A stretch of DNA of 64,000 nt from an uncultured Clostridia bacterium. GTDB taxonomy: Bacteria; Bacillota; Clostridia; TANB77; CAG-508. A program made the position numbers and the translations under genes. Location: assembly GCA_934130085.1 (NCBI GenBank), contig CAKOXK010000007.1, positions 1 to 64,000 on the forward strand. Reading direction: 5' to 3'. Within the stretch, counting starts at the first letter, position 1. Each line of letters begins with the position of its first letter. A model generated the notes under the pieces. That model was given only the letters and a program-made list of their open reading frames with translations. It was not told where the DNA came from and made no database searches. Positions 45,182 to 54,405 of this stretch are shown one piece after another.

Positions 45182-45556
45182 ATGAAACAGGATGCAGTAT
45201 ATTTAAAGATCACAGGTACAGAGTACCGGCTTAACAATCCAATAAGATTAAGAAAAAATGAGATAAGCTCTATTGGAGCCTTAAGGCATAGAGGTTATGT
45301 TATAAGTCAGGAAAAAGGAAATTATGTAATTTTGACTAAGGCACCTGAGGCTTTAATTAAGCTTGAAGTAGATAACGTTGCTGGCTACTTTTGCTATGAT
45401 TTAAACCAATATCTTAATAGAGATATTGGCTTGTCAGGGCTTCAGAAATTCAAAAAAGAGTTCGATGAAGGTAAATACCTTATAACAGGTACTTCACCGC
45501 ATGACGTGAGAATTACTGAGGTAGCAGTAGAAAAAAGTGGCAAAAAAGTATCTTAA
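45182..45556 (+). CDS. Uncharacterised 124-residue protein, strongly promoted
   Basis: I do not recognise the family. The predicted protein is soluble, with alternating strands and helices: AVYLKITGTEYRL, RKNEISSIGALRHRGY, a TKAPEALIKLEVD segment, and a C-terminal TGTSPHDVRITEVAVEK. No Cys motif, signal or membrane segment apart from single Cys in YFCYD. The perfect promoter, GAGGAG ribosome binding site and its own terminator show a real, well-expressed single gene. Confidence 0.7.
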   Translation: MKQDAVYLKITGTEYRLNNPIRLRKNEISSIGALRHRGYVISQEKGNYVILTKAPEALIKLEVDNVAGYFCYDLNQYLNRDIGLSGLQKFKKEFDEGKYLITGTSPHDVRITEVAVEKSGKKVS

Positions 45557-45606
45557 TTCTAACTACTGTGTCAGGTTTAATGACAATTACAACTTAATAT
45601 GAAGAG

Positions 45607-45640
45607 ATGGAAGCAAATATTTTGCTTCCATTATTTATTT
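45607..45640 (+). terminator. Terminator of the 45.2-kb gene
   Basis: An 11-bp stem (ATGGAAGCAAA with TTTGCTTCCAT), three-base loop, then TATTTATTT. Confidence 0.75.
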
Positions 45641-45666
45641 ACAATTAAAAGTACAAAATATAGTTT

Positions 45667-45819
45667 AAAAATCGTTAATATTATATTGTTTAAAATGTCG
45701 CGTAGCGATCAAGTAAGCGAAGCGAGCGCAAATGCTGCAATCTTCCGCAAGTTGATGTTTGACTAACGAAGATTGCAGTAAGCAAGGCATGAAAAACAAT
45801 ATAATATTAACGATTTTTA
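45667..45819 (-). repeat. 3'-end palindromic element, copy 7
   Basis: A full 153-bp unit on the reverse strand, so it points the same way as tmcAL, whose stop lies 24 bases away. Outer arms pair perfectly for over 20 bases (AAAATCGTTAATATTATATT and its mirror). Inner hairpin CTGCAATCTTC with a one-base-changed partner, and GCGCTCGCTTCGCTTAC in the second arm. Confidence 0.85.
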
Positions 45820-45842
45820 TATTTATAAAATTTTCAGCTTTA

Positions 45843-47063
45843 TTATTCGATAATCAATTTTTGCGTATAGTCTAAGTTGGCTTGTGAGTTTGTTTTATAT
45901 CCTAATGTATAAACATCTGTTGCGTATTTATCTATATCAAGAAATCTTAAGTTTTTTCCGGAGTTAAGATGCTTTTTTTCATAGTCTTTTACAGATGTTA
46001 TCACATTTTTAGAAGTTATGGATGATAGTAACTTTTTTGCGTCATTTTTTACTCCAAGGATTCTAATATAGGGTACAACTTTTTTACTGTTTTCTATATC
46101 ATTTTTTGTTATGCCAAGAAGTATATAGAGCATAATTCTTTGTAGTCGTGTTTGAGTATATCTTTTTGATTTGATTTTATTTATTAATTCGTATATATCA
46201 TTTGTTTCACTGGCAGCTTTTTTTATTGAATTTTCCAGGCCTTCACTAACATCTGGAACTAATTTTAAATCTGAAATTTTGCTTGAACGTATTTTATAAA
46301 TAATTATACGAGAAAAATTTTTAAGGTCTAGATTATATGTTCCGCCTCTTATATTTTCCATTAAAATGTTAAAAGATGATGCTGGCATGACTCTTGAAAT
46401 TTCATCTATTTGATTATTAAATAGCAAACTTCTGATAGCCGTTGAGCTGGCATAATTATCAATTATAATTTTACTATTGTAAAATACTTTTTCACGTTTT
46501 ATTCCAATAGGGATTACGTTGAATTTCAATTTTTTTATGGCTTTTAGGTACTCAATTGCAAGTATATTGTTTGAACCAGAAAGTAGATTGACTAAGCCTG
46601 CATTACTAAAATATTTTATAATTGCATTTTGTCTTGCTGTAGGAAATGATACACCAGAAGATAACTCATTTTTTAACAGCATTTGATATTTACGAGGTTC
46701 TTTATATAACAAATCTGATATCATATTCAAAGTAGATATATCATCACACTCCATACCAAAGGAAATGTGTGTTACAAAACCGAGTTCTTTTAATATTTTT
46801 ATGGCGCCGAATGCAAAATTTTCAGCGCTTGAAGTGCTGTAAACAGTTGGTAGCTCAATTACCATATCTATTCCACTTTGAAGAGCCATTTTTGTTTTTT
46901 CCCATTTATTAATGATAGATGTATTTCCTCTTTCTTGAAAGTTTCCGCCGATCACTGCAACAACATAAGATGCATTACAAAGCTCTTTAGCTTTTTGTAT
47001 TTGGTAGACATGGCCATTATGAAGTGGGTTATACTCAGCAATAATACCTAAAATATTTGACAT
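45843..47063 (-). CDS. tmcAL: tRNA(Met) cytidine acetate ligase TmcAL
   Basis: Formerly YlbM; forms N4-acetylcytidine at the wobble position of elongator tRNA-Met from acetate and ATP. The 406-residue protein begins GIIAEYNPLHNGHVYQI, the HxGH nucleotidyltransferase motif, followed by VAVIGGNFQERGNTSIINK and ELPTVYSTSSAENFAFGA, which are specific to the family. Complete. Start ATG 47063. Confidence 0.92.
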   Translation of the reverse strand: MSNILGIIAEYNPLHNGHVYQIQKAKELCNASYVVAVIGGNFQERGNTSIINKWEKTKMALQSGIDMVIELPTVYSTSSAENFAFGAIKILKELGFVTHISFGMECDDISTLNMISDLLYKEPRKYQMLLKNELSSGVSFPTARQNAIIKYFSNAGLVNLLSGSNNILAIEYLKAIKKLKFNVIPIGIKREKVFYNSKIIIDNYASSTAIRSLLFNNQIDEISRVMPASSFNILMENIRGGTYNLDLKNFSRIIIYKIRSSKISDLKLVPDVSEGLENSIKKAASETNDIYELINKIKSKRYTQTRLQRIMLYILLGITKNDIENSKKVVPYIRILGVKNDAKKLLSSITSKNVITSVKDYEKKHLNSGKNLRFLDIDKYATDVYTLGYKTNSQANLDYTQKLIIE

Positions 47064-47163
47064 GCTTGATATATCCTTTCTATTGATTATTTAAAAACTT
47101 ATTGCTATAATATCATAAAATAATGAAAATTACAAGAAAATTATTGAACGTGAGAGGAAAAAT

Positions 47164-47598
47164 ATGGATAAAGTAACAATTTATACAGATGGAGCATGCT
47201 CAGGAAATCCTGGACCTGGCGGATGGGCAGCTGTTTTAATTTATAATAATGTTCAAAAAGAATTATCTGGTGGGTCAAGAAGCACAACAAATAACGTAAT
47301 GGAGGTTACAGCAGTAATTGAGGCTTTGAAAGCATTGAAATACCCTTGTGAGGTAGAACTTTATAGTGATAGTGCTTATGTTGTAAATTCATTTGATAAA
47401 GGCTGGATTTATAATTGGATGAAAAATAATTGGCAAACTTCTTCAAAAGAACCTGTTAAAAATCGTGAATTATGGGAAGAATTATATAAGTTAACAAAAA
47501 TTCACAAGGTTCATTTTAATAAGGTAAAAGGTCATGCTGATGTAAAATATAATAACAGGTGTGATGAACTTGCAAGAGCAGCAATAAAGAATTTATAA
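47164..47598 (+). CDS. rnhA: Ribonuclease HI
   Basis: Cuts RNA in RNA-DNA hybrids. 144 residues with the four acidic catalytic residues in place: YTDGACSGNPGPGGW (Asp near residue 7), TTNNVMEVTAVIEAL (Glu near 45), LYSDSAYVVNSF (Asp near 67) and HADVKYNNRCDELAR (Asp near 132). The basic handle region WIYNWMKNNWQ is present. Ribosome binding site AGAGGAAA. Divergent from tmcAL. Confidence 0.95.
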   Translation: MDKVTIYTDGACSGNPGPGGWAAVLIYNNVQKELSGGSRSTTNNVMEVTAVIEALKALKYPCEVELYSDSAYVVNSFDKGWIYNWMKNNWQTSSKEPVKNRELWEELYKLTKIHKVHFNKVKGHADVKYNNRCDELARAAIKNL

Positions 47599-47691
47599 TC
47601 TTAATTTTACATTGAAATTACTTTTGAAAAATATTATTGAAATTTTTTTTGATATTGAAATATAATGAGTCTAGGTATAGGAGGAGCCAGA

Positions 47692-48252
47692 ATGGAAGAA
47701 GAAACATTTGCTGACTACATATTATCAGAAAAAGACTGGGGCAAAAAGTTAGAAATAATGTACTATCTAAAAAAGAGAGCTAATATTTTTTATGATAATA
47801 CCGTTATTTTTAAGACCTTAATTACAAGAATGTTTTTAGATTATTTGAGAGCTAATGAGCCTAATGTAAATGTTGATGACAATGTTGTAATTACTGCTAG
47901 GCTACTCTGTGATTGCTGTAAGGTCGAAAATTCAACGGATCTTGAAGAAATAAGAAATTATGCAAAAAGGGGTGCGGATTATTTATCAAAACTCGGATTT
48001 GACGATAAATTTTGCAGAATATGTGAGGGTGTAAATAGATACACCATAAAAGAAAATAGACCTATTGAAAGTGATATACTTGAGCTTTCGGATCAATTCG
48101 GAGGAATGGTTCTTGACAGACCTGAAAGAATTGGGTTTAAGGCTGATGAAGCTCTTGTTCTTTTACAGTATAGAAACCTTAAAGACAAAAAGAATCAGTT
48201 AATTGATCAGTTTGTTAATTTTGTTAATACATTACAAAGAATTGATGTGTAA
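47692..48252 (+). CDS. Uncharacterised helical protein, 186 residues
   Basis: Not recognised. Predicted all-helical and soluble, with several Cys (LLCDCCKVEN near residue 77 and FCRICEGVNRY near 109) and acidic residues. There is no clear HD, zinc-finger or DNA-binding motif. I start at ATG 47692 because GGAGGAGCC lies just upstream; the frame extends to 47665. It is 15 bases before the next gene, so the two form one operon. Confidence 0.65.
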   Translation: MEEETFADYILSEKDWGKKLEIMYYLKKRANIFYDNTVIFKTLITRMFLDYLRANEPNVNVDDNVVITARLLCDCCKVENSTDLEEIRNYAKRGADYLSKLGFDDKFCRICEGVNRYTIKENRPIESDILELSDQFGGMVLDRPERIGFKADEALVLLQYRNLKDKKNQLIDQFVNFVNTLQRIDV

Positions 48253-48267
48253 TGAGTGGAGGAAAGA

Positions 48268-48603
48268 ATGGCGAATTTTCTTGAGGATGCAATAAAAGCG
48301 TATAATGGTTTAAATAATAATAACAGTGATTTACAAAGGGGAACAAAGTTAGCTGAAACATATAGAAACCTTGCGAAGGATATTACGGAAGGGTATAAAA
48401 AATTACCTAAAAGTCAAGACGAGAGAATATCATACGAACCTAAAACTGTAACTGCTGGTCTTATTAGAGATGATGTTGAAAATAATATTAGACCACAGAT
48501 ACATGATATTTCTTATGAAGAAAACAAGACCCCATACAAAGACAAAGATATGGATGAAGCAGAAGAAAATTCAAACATAGCGGGGGACAGAGAGGATATC
48601 TAG
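48268..48603 (+). CDS. Uncharacterised small hydrophilic protein, 111 residues
   Basis: A hydrophilic protein with a helical N-terminus (MANFLEDAIKAYNGL) and an acidic, low-complexity C-terminus (DKDMDEAEENSNIAGDREDI), probably partly disordered. Start ATG 48268 behind GGAGG. Not recognised; paired with the gene before it. Confidence 0.55.
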   Translation: MANFLEDAIKAYNGLNNNNSDLQRGTKLAETYRNLAKDITEGYKKLPKSQDERISYEPKTVTAGLIRDDVENNIRPQIHDISYEENKTPYKDKDMDEAEENSNIAGDREDI

Positions 48604-48849
48604 TATAGATTATAGTTTATAATTTATTTTTTACAAAAGATAAAAGTAGGGAAGCATATTAAAAAAATTGCCTCTCTACTTATAATTTATGTAATGAAAA
48701 AAATTTGGGCGATAAATAAATTATAATAAACATTATTTTTTATTGCATATAGACAAAACATAACATAACAAATTTTTATAAACTATAAAAGCGTAAGAAT
48801 GCTAACAAATTTTTTTACAATTAAATGTAATAGGAAAGAGAGAGCTTAT

Positions 48850-50040
48850 ATGAACGAAATATTTGCAGATTTACACGTACATATTGGAAGAGCAGAGAAT
48901 GGAAAACCAGTAAAAATAACTGGAGCAAGGTCTCTAAATTTTTCAAATATAGCTAAAGAATGCTATGAAAGAAAAGGAATAGATGTTGTTGGAGTGATTG
49001 ATTGTGCATCACCTTATGTAATAGAAGACATCGAAAAATTCTTAAAAAGTGGTGATGCTTATGAGCTTGAAAAGGGTGGTATCATATATAAAAACAAGGT
49101 ATGTATAATACTAGGATCAGAGGTTGAAACTTCTGAGAAGAATGAAGATGGCAAAAACGGAAGTGCACACAATTTATGTTATTTTCCTCATCTTAAAGAT
49201 ATAAAGGCATTTTCAAAAGAAATGTCAACACATATACACAATATTACATTAAGTACGCAAAGGTCTAATGTGTCTGGCTATGAACTTATAGATATAGCAG
49301 AGAAATATAATGGTGTTTTGATTCCTGCACACGCATTTACGCCATTTAAAAGCTATTATGGAAATTGTACACAAAGACTTGAAAGAATATTCAAAGAAAA
49401 ATATGATAGAATTTTTGCTATTGAACTTGGCTTAAGTGCTGATACATACATTGCAGATGAAATATCAGAGTTGGGAAATAAAAATTTCATTACAAATAGT
49501 GATGCTCATTCTTTACCTAAAATTGCAAGAGAATACAATAAGCTTTTAGTTGAAGATATTAATTACGAAGAAATTATGAAGGCTATTAAGTGCGTGGATG
49601 GAAGAAAAATAATTGCAAATTATGGATTAGACCCAAAACTTGGAAAATACAACAGAAGTTTTTGCGAAGACTGCAACAAATCAATTGAAACACCTCCGCC
49701 AGCGTTAAAATGTGATAAATGCAATGGCACACATATAACAATGGGTGTTTATGATAGAATCGAAATGATAAAAGACCAAGAGTCAAACAGTCCAAAGAAT
49801 AGACCAGTATATAATTATCAAATACCTCTACAATTTATGCCAGGTGTAGGAGCAAAGGTGATTGATAAATTACTTGACAACTTTGGCACAGAAATGACTG
49901 TATTAAATAAGGCTTCATTTGATGATATTGAGGCTGTGGTAGGTACAAAATTAGCCACAGTAATTGATAATGCAAGAAATGGAAAAATGCATATATCTGC
50001 TGGCGGTGGCGGAGTATATGGAAAGGTTTCTGTATCATAA
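48850..50040 (+). CDS. Endonuclease Q-like protein (PHP domain, zinc motif, HhH)
   Basis: 396 residues. An N-terminal PHP metal-dependent phosphoesterase domain (FADLHVHIGRA near residue 5, AHAFTPFKSYYG near 165, TNSDAHSLPKIAREY near 222), a zinc motif with two CxxC pairs (CEDCNKSIE and CDKCNG near 280-300), and a helix-hairpin-helix near 345 (MPGVGAKVIDKLLDNFG). This is the domain order of EndoQ, which nicks DNA 5' to deaminated bases and is found in some archaea and a few bacteria. The start at 48850 follows a purine-rich ribosome binding site. Confidence 0.85.
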   Translation: MNEIFADLHVHIGRAENGKPVKITGARSLNFSNIAKECYERKGIDVVGVIDCASPYVIEDIEKFLKSGDAYELEKGGIIYKNKVCIILGSEVETSEKNEDGKNGSAHNLCYFPHLKDIKAFSKEMSTHIHNITLSTQRSNVSGYELIDIAEKYNGVLIPAHAFTPFKSYYGNCTQRLERIFKEKYDRIFAIELGLSADTYIADEISELGNKNFITNSDAHSLPKIAREYNKLLVEDINYEEIMKAIKCVDGRKIIANYGLDPKLGKYNRSFCEDCNKSIETPPPALKCDKCNGTHITMGVYDRIEMIKDQESNSPKNRPVYNYQIPLQFMPGVGAKVIDKLLDNFGTEMTVLNKASFDDIEAVVGTKLATVIDNARNGKMHISAGGGGVYGKVSVS

Positions 50041-50149
50041 CTAGTTCTAACTTTCTGATTATTGAATAGATATTATGTATCAAGAATATTTAACTATATT
50101 TTATAGATATTATTTGTCAAGAATATTTAACAATAATCAGGAGGCATGA

Positions 50150-50764
50150 ATGTTTAACAAAGTGAAAAGACATTTCAAGGAAAACGTAAAAAGTTATTTT
50201 ATACTATTCGCAATTCTTTTACTAGGCCTAATTGTTGGAATTGCTTTTATAAATCATGCAAATAATGCTCAAAAAGAACAGATTTCAAATTATATAAGTG
50301 GTTTTACAACAACTATAAAAGATAGCAAAATAGACTACTGGGTATTATTAAAAAATTCGATAATGTCAAATATCAAAATAACTTTGATTATAATATTTGT
50401 GAGTATGTCGTTATTTGGAACAATAGGTAGCTATATTATTTCTTTTTACAAAGGCTTTTCACTTGGGTATACTATATCAAGCATCATTGCGGTATTTGGC
50501 GTAGCAAAAGGGTTAACGTTTGCAATGTCGCTAATATTGTTAAACCAACTGGTTTATATACCAGCCATGATTTATTTGATAATATGTTCCAATAAATTTT
50601 ACAGAAAGATTATAAATGATGAATTAAATGATACAAAGCTAGAAATTATAAGATACATAATTACAGTTAGTATAACAGTGATACTATTTTTACTATCATC
50701 ACTAATTGAAACATTTATAAGTAGCAATTTATTATTAGCTTTACTAGGATTCATAACAAGTTGA
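50150..50764 (+). CDS. spoIIM: Stage II sporulation protein M
   Basis: Part of the SpoIIDMP machine that remodels septal peptidoglycan during engulfment. 204 residues with about five membrane segments and the family features FKENVKSYFILF at the start, FYKGFSLGYTISSIIAVFG near residue 103 and LLNQLVYIPAMIYLI near 130. It stands before xerD, a common pairing in sporulating Firmicutes. Ribosome binding site AGGAGG. Confidence 0.9.
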   Translation: MFNKVKRHFKENVKSYFILFAILLLGLIVGIAFINHANNAQKEQISNYISGFTTTIKDSKIDYWVLLKNSIMSNIKITLIIIFVSMSLFGTIGSYIISFYKGFSLGYTISSIIAVFGVAKGLTFAMSLILLNQLVYIPAMIYLIICSNKFYRKIINDELNDTKLEIIRYIITVSITVILFLLSSLIETFISSNLLLALLGFITS

Positions 50765-50886
50765 TTAGTAAGTTCGAAAAACCTACAAATTTTTTAATAT
50801 TAAAATTGACATACTACTTTACTTTTTCAAAATAATTTGATATAACTTATAAAGTTATGTAAATAAATATGAACAGGGGTACAAAA

Positions 50887-51768
50887 ATGGATAAGCAAAT
50901 AAAACTTTTTTTAGAATTTTTACAAAACGATAAAAAATTGTCAGATAATACACTTCAATCATATAGAAGAGATATTAATCAATATGAAAATTACCTTAAC
51001 GAAAAAAATATTAATTATTTAAAAGTATCAGAAGATGAAATAACTGACTATTTTAAAGGTCTAAAAAAAGAAGGAAAGAAAACATCTACAATTTCTAGGA
51101 ACCTTGCTACAATAAGATCTTTTTATCAATTTTTGGTTAGAACAAAGAAAGTTAAAGCTGACCCAACTAAAAACATTCAATCTCCTAAAATTGAGAAAAG
51201 AGTACCAAGTGTTTTATCATCTGAAGAAGTTGAACTTTTACTTGAACAACCTAAAGATGTTGATTTAAAAGGTACTAGAGATAAAGCGATGCTTGAATTT
51301 GCTTATGCTACTGGTATGAAAGTTACAGAAATTATTGACCTTAATATAGATGATATTGATTTTGAAAATAGCACAGTTAAATGCGAAGCTGGGAAGAAAT
51401 CAAGAATTATTCCATTGGGTTCGCTTGCTGAAAAGGCTCTTAAAGAATATGTTCAAGATGCAAGACCAATCTTAATAAAAGATGAAAATAATAAATCGTT
51501 ATTTGTTAACATGAATGGTTCAAGATTAACCCGTCAGGGCTTTTGGAAGATAGTAAAATATTATAAAGAAAAGGCTCATATTGATAAAGATATTACTCCA
51601 CACGTTTTAAGACATTCATTTGCAACACACCTTTTACAAAATGGAGCAGATCTAAAATCTATTCAAGCAATGCTTGGTCATTCTGATATATCATCAACTC
51701 AAATATATGCTCAATTCGAAACACAGGAATTGCAAAATATTTATAAAAAAGCTCATCCAAGAGCGTAA
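50887..51768 (+). CDS. xerD: Tyrosine recombinase XerD-like, with Lys in place of the first catalytic Arg
   Basis: 293 residues: N-terminal SAM-like core-binding domain (about 1-90) and a catalytic domain. HVLRHSFATHLLQNGADL (His, Arg), GHSDISSTQIYAQ (His and the nucleophilic Tyr) are intact, and the beta-strand Lys is in AGKKSRIIP. The first catalytic Arg, normally in ATG(L/I)RVSEL, is Lys145 here (ATGMKVTEI, codon AAA at 51319). Start ATG 50887 has AGGGG upstream; ATG 50869 does not. By position after spoIIM it should be the chromosome-dimer XerD. Confidence 0.85.
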   Translation: MDKQIKLFLEFLQNDKKLSDNTLQSYRRDINQYENYLNEKNINYLKVSEDEITDYFKGLKKEGKKTSTISRNLATIRSFYQFLVRTKKVKADPTKNIQSPKIEKRVPSVLSSEEVELLLEQPKDVDLKGTRDKAMLEFAYATGMKVTEIIDLNIDDIDFENSTVKCEAGKKSRIIPLGSLAEKALKEYVQDARPILIKDENNKSLFVNMNGSRLTRQGFWKIVKYYKEKAHIDKDITPHVLRHSFATHLLQNGADLKSIQAMLGHSDISSTQIYAQFETQELQNIYKKAHPRA

Positions 51769-51799
51769 ATAGTAAAATGTAAATATAAACAATTATAAC

Positions 51800-51835
51800 A
51801 AAAAAGTAATAGGTTTAATATCTGTTACTTTTTTC
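51800..51835 (+). terminator. Terminator of xerD
   Basis: AAAAAGTAATAG pairs with CTGTTACTTTTT around a short A/T loop and ends in a T-run. Confidence 0.7.
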
Positions 51836-52012
51836 ATATTAATAAATACTGAACATTTAATATATAAGACTTGAATTATAAATTATAAAATATAAAATAA
51901 AAAATAATTAAATAATAAAATATAGAATGATAAAAATATGAAATGCAAAATATAAAATATGAAACGTAAAATTATAGATACAAATATATTTAAAAATAGA
52001 AAGAAGGTATAA

Positions 52013-54232
52013 ATGAAAAGTATAATACTTGCAATCGATGGCATGACATGTAGCGCTTGCTCAAATGGGCTAGAAAAATACTTGAATAAACAAAATGGTA
52101 TTTTTGAAGCAAATGTAAACCTTGTAATGTCAAACGCGACAATCACCTATGATGAAAAAATTCTAGATCAAGAAAGAATAGAAAAATTTGTAAAACAGGC
52201 TGGATTTAAGAGCTTAGGTGTATTTAAAAAAATTGATATAGAAAAGAATAATAAAAACGAAAAAAATAAATTCATAGTATTTACGATTTTAGCAATTATA
52301 ATGATGTATATTTCCATGGGACATACTTTGGGTCTGCCAATTTTTAAATTTATAAGTGTTGAACATAGTCCAATAAATTATGCTATTTGTCTACTTATTT
52401 TAACATTAGCATTTTTCCTATATGGGTACGATATATTAAAAAGTGGTTTTAAAAACTTAATTCACAAGATTCCTAACATGGATACACTTGTAACAATTGG
52501 GGTTATGAGTAGTTTCCTTTATAGCTTATACGGAATGCACATGGTAATAAAAGGCGATATACATTATATAATGAATTTGTATTTTGAATCAGCAGCAATT
52601 GTTATTTATTTTGTTAAATTTGGCAGATACATTGATAAAATAAGCAAAGACAAGACAAAAAACGCAATAAAAAAATTAGTAGAAATCACTCCAAATAAAG
52701 CAACTATTGAGGTTAATGGAGAGAAAAAAGAAGTCACACTTGATGAAATAAAAAAAGGAAATATTGTGATTGCAAAAGCTGGTGACAAAATTGCAGTTGA
52801 TGGAGAAATAATAGAAGGAAGAACTCATTTAGATGAATCATTTATTACAGGAGAAAGTAAACCAGTAGCCAAGACTGTCAGTGATAAAGTAATAGCAGGA
52901 AGCTTAAACTATGATGGATTTATAAAATATAAAGCTGAAAAAATTGGAAAAGAGTCAACAGTATCAGAAATAGTTAGACTAGTTGTTGAAGCAAGCAATA
53001 CAAAAGCACCGATTGCAAAAGTTGCTGATAAAATTTCAGGATATTTTGTTCCAACTGTAATTGTAATTGCAATTATAAGTTTTATTGTATATATACTTCT
53101 GGGGTATGATTTTGCAACAGCATTAAGCACATTTGTTACAGTACTAGTTGTTGCATGCCCTTGCAGTTTAGGCTTGGCTACGCCACTTGCAATAGTTATA
53201 AGTGAAGGAACATGTGCAAGCAATGGAATACTAGTAAAGAAAAGTGAAATATTAGAAAACGCTTCAAAAATTAACACAATTATATTTGATAAAACAGGAA
53301 CATTAACATTTGGAAAATTAAAAATGTCACAAATATATAATTACAGTGACTTATCAGAGAAAGAATTAATAAAATTAGCGGGAAGTATAGAAGAAACATC
53401 AACACATCCAATAAGACAAGCTTTTGCATCTTACATGCAAGAAAACAAAATTGAAAAGATTGACGTAAAAAATACTGAGAACCTTGCAGGTTTAGGTCTA
53501 ACGGGAGAAGTAGAAAATCAAAAGCTAATATTAGGAAATAGAAAAATAATTGAAAAATTTAATATAGAAAATAATCATATAGAAGACGAGAAAAAATTGG
53601 CACTTGAAGGAAATACCATTATTTATATTGCAAATGAAAAAAATGTTTTAGCACTAATTGGTGTAAATGATATTGTAAGAGCAAATGCAAAAGAAGTTAT
53701 AGAAAAACTAAAAAAACGTAACATACAAACTATAATGCTAACTGGTGATAATAAAGAAACATCAGAAAAGATAGGAAAAGAGCTAGGAATAGCTAAAGTA
53801 ATTTCAAACGTATTACCATCTCAAAAAGCTGAAACAGTAAAGAAGTTAAAGCAAGAAGGAAAGAAAGTTATGATGTGTGGAGATGGAATAAATGATAGTC
53901 CTGCATTAACAAGTGCAGACATTGGAGTGAGCGTAAAGAGTGGGACAGATATTGCAATGGATTCAAGTGATGTTATTTTGACTAAAAATGATTTAAATTC
54001 AATATTTAAATTAATAAAAATAAGTGATAAAACAATCAAAAATATAAAGCAAAACTTATTTTGGGCGTTCTTTTACAATTGTTTAATGATACCTATAGCA
54101 GTTGGACTATTAAAACCAATTGGAATTTCAATTAATCCAATGATTGCTAGTCTAGCAATGGTGCTTAGTAGTTTGACGGTTGTTTTTAATGCAATGAGGC
54201 TCAGAAGATTGCAACATTCGCGCTTCGCTTGA
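52013..54232 (+). CDS. copA: Copper-translocating P1B-type ATPase CopA
   Basis: 739 residues. One N-terminal heavy-metal domain with GMTCSACSNG near residue 9, an A-domain with TGES near 280, the membrane CPC motif in ACPCSLGLATP near 382, DKTGTLT near 425 (phosphorylated Asp), the HP motif in STHPIRQA near 463 and GDGINDSPAL near 622. CPC marks copper/silver export. No CsoR, CopY or CopZ gene is beside it. The final residues (RRLQHSRFA) and the stop codon are encoded by a truncated 3'-end palindrome that has joined the gene. Confidence 0.92.
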   Translation: MKSIILAIDGMTCSACSNGLEKYLNKQNGIFEANVNLVMSNATITYDEKILDQERIEKFVKQAGFKSLGVFKKIDIEKNNKNEKNKFIVFTILAIIMMYISMGHTLGLPIFKFISVEHSPINYAICLLILTLAFFLYGYDILKSGFKNLIHKIPNMDTLVTIGVMSSFLYSLYGMHMVIKGDIHYIMNLYFESAAIVIYFVKFGRYIDKISKDKTKNAIKKLVEITPNKATIEVNGEKKEVTLDEIKKGNIVIAKAGDKIAVDGEIIEGRTHLDESFITGESKPVAKTVSDKVIAGSLNYDGFIKYKAEKIGKESTVSEIVRLVVEASNTKAPIAKVADKISGYFVPTVIVIAIISFIVYILLGYDFATALSTFVTVLVVACPCSLGLATPLAIVISEGTCASNGILVKKSEILENASKINTIIFDKTGTLTFGKLKMSQIYNYSDLSEKELIKLAGSIEETSTHPIRQAFASYMQENKIEKIDVKNTENLAGLGLTGEVENQKLILGNRKIIEKFNIENNHIEDEKKLALEGNTIIYIANEKNVLALIGVNDIVRANAKEVIEKLKKRNIQTIMLTGDNKETSEKIGKELGIAKVISNVLPSQKAETVKKLKQEGKKVMMCGDGINDSPALTSADIGVSVKSGTDIAMDSSDVILTKNDLNSIFKLIKISDKTIKNIKQNLFWAFFYNCLMIPIAVGLLKPIGISINPMIASLAMVLSSLTVVFNAMRLRRLQHSRFA

Positions 54233-54267
54233 CGCTAAAGCGGCATTTTAAACAATATACTATTAAC
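54203..54267 (+). repeat. 3'-end palindromic element, copy 8 (truncated, inside the end of copA)
   Basis: The right half of the element (GAAGATTGCA, TTCGCGCTTCGCTTGA, GCGGCATTTTAAACAATATA) overlaps the last codons of copA in the sense orientation. No left half is present. Confidence 0.75.
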
Positions 54268-54299
54268 TGTTTTGTTTTACATAAAATTACAATTAACCC

Positions 54300-54328
54300 T
54301 TGACATATTGGTGTTTAAATAATAAAAT
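54300..54328 (+). promoter_or_regulatory. Promoter of rny
   Basis: TTGACA (54300-54305), 17-bp spacer, TAAAAT (54323-54328), about 78 bases before rny. Confidence 0.65.
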
Positions 54329-54405
54329 ATATCTGTAGAATATTTATAAAAAATGATTATATATATTTGTACATTGAAAATTAAATAGAAAGAGGTGTAT
54401 TAATT

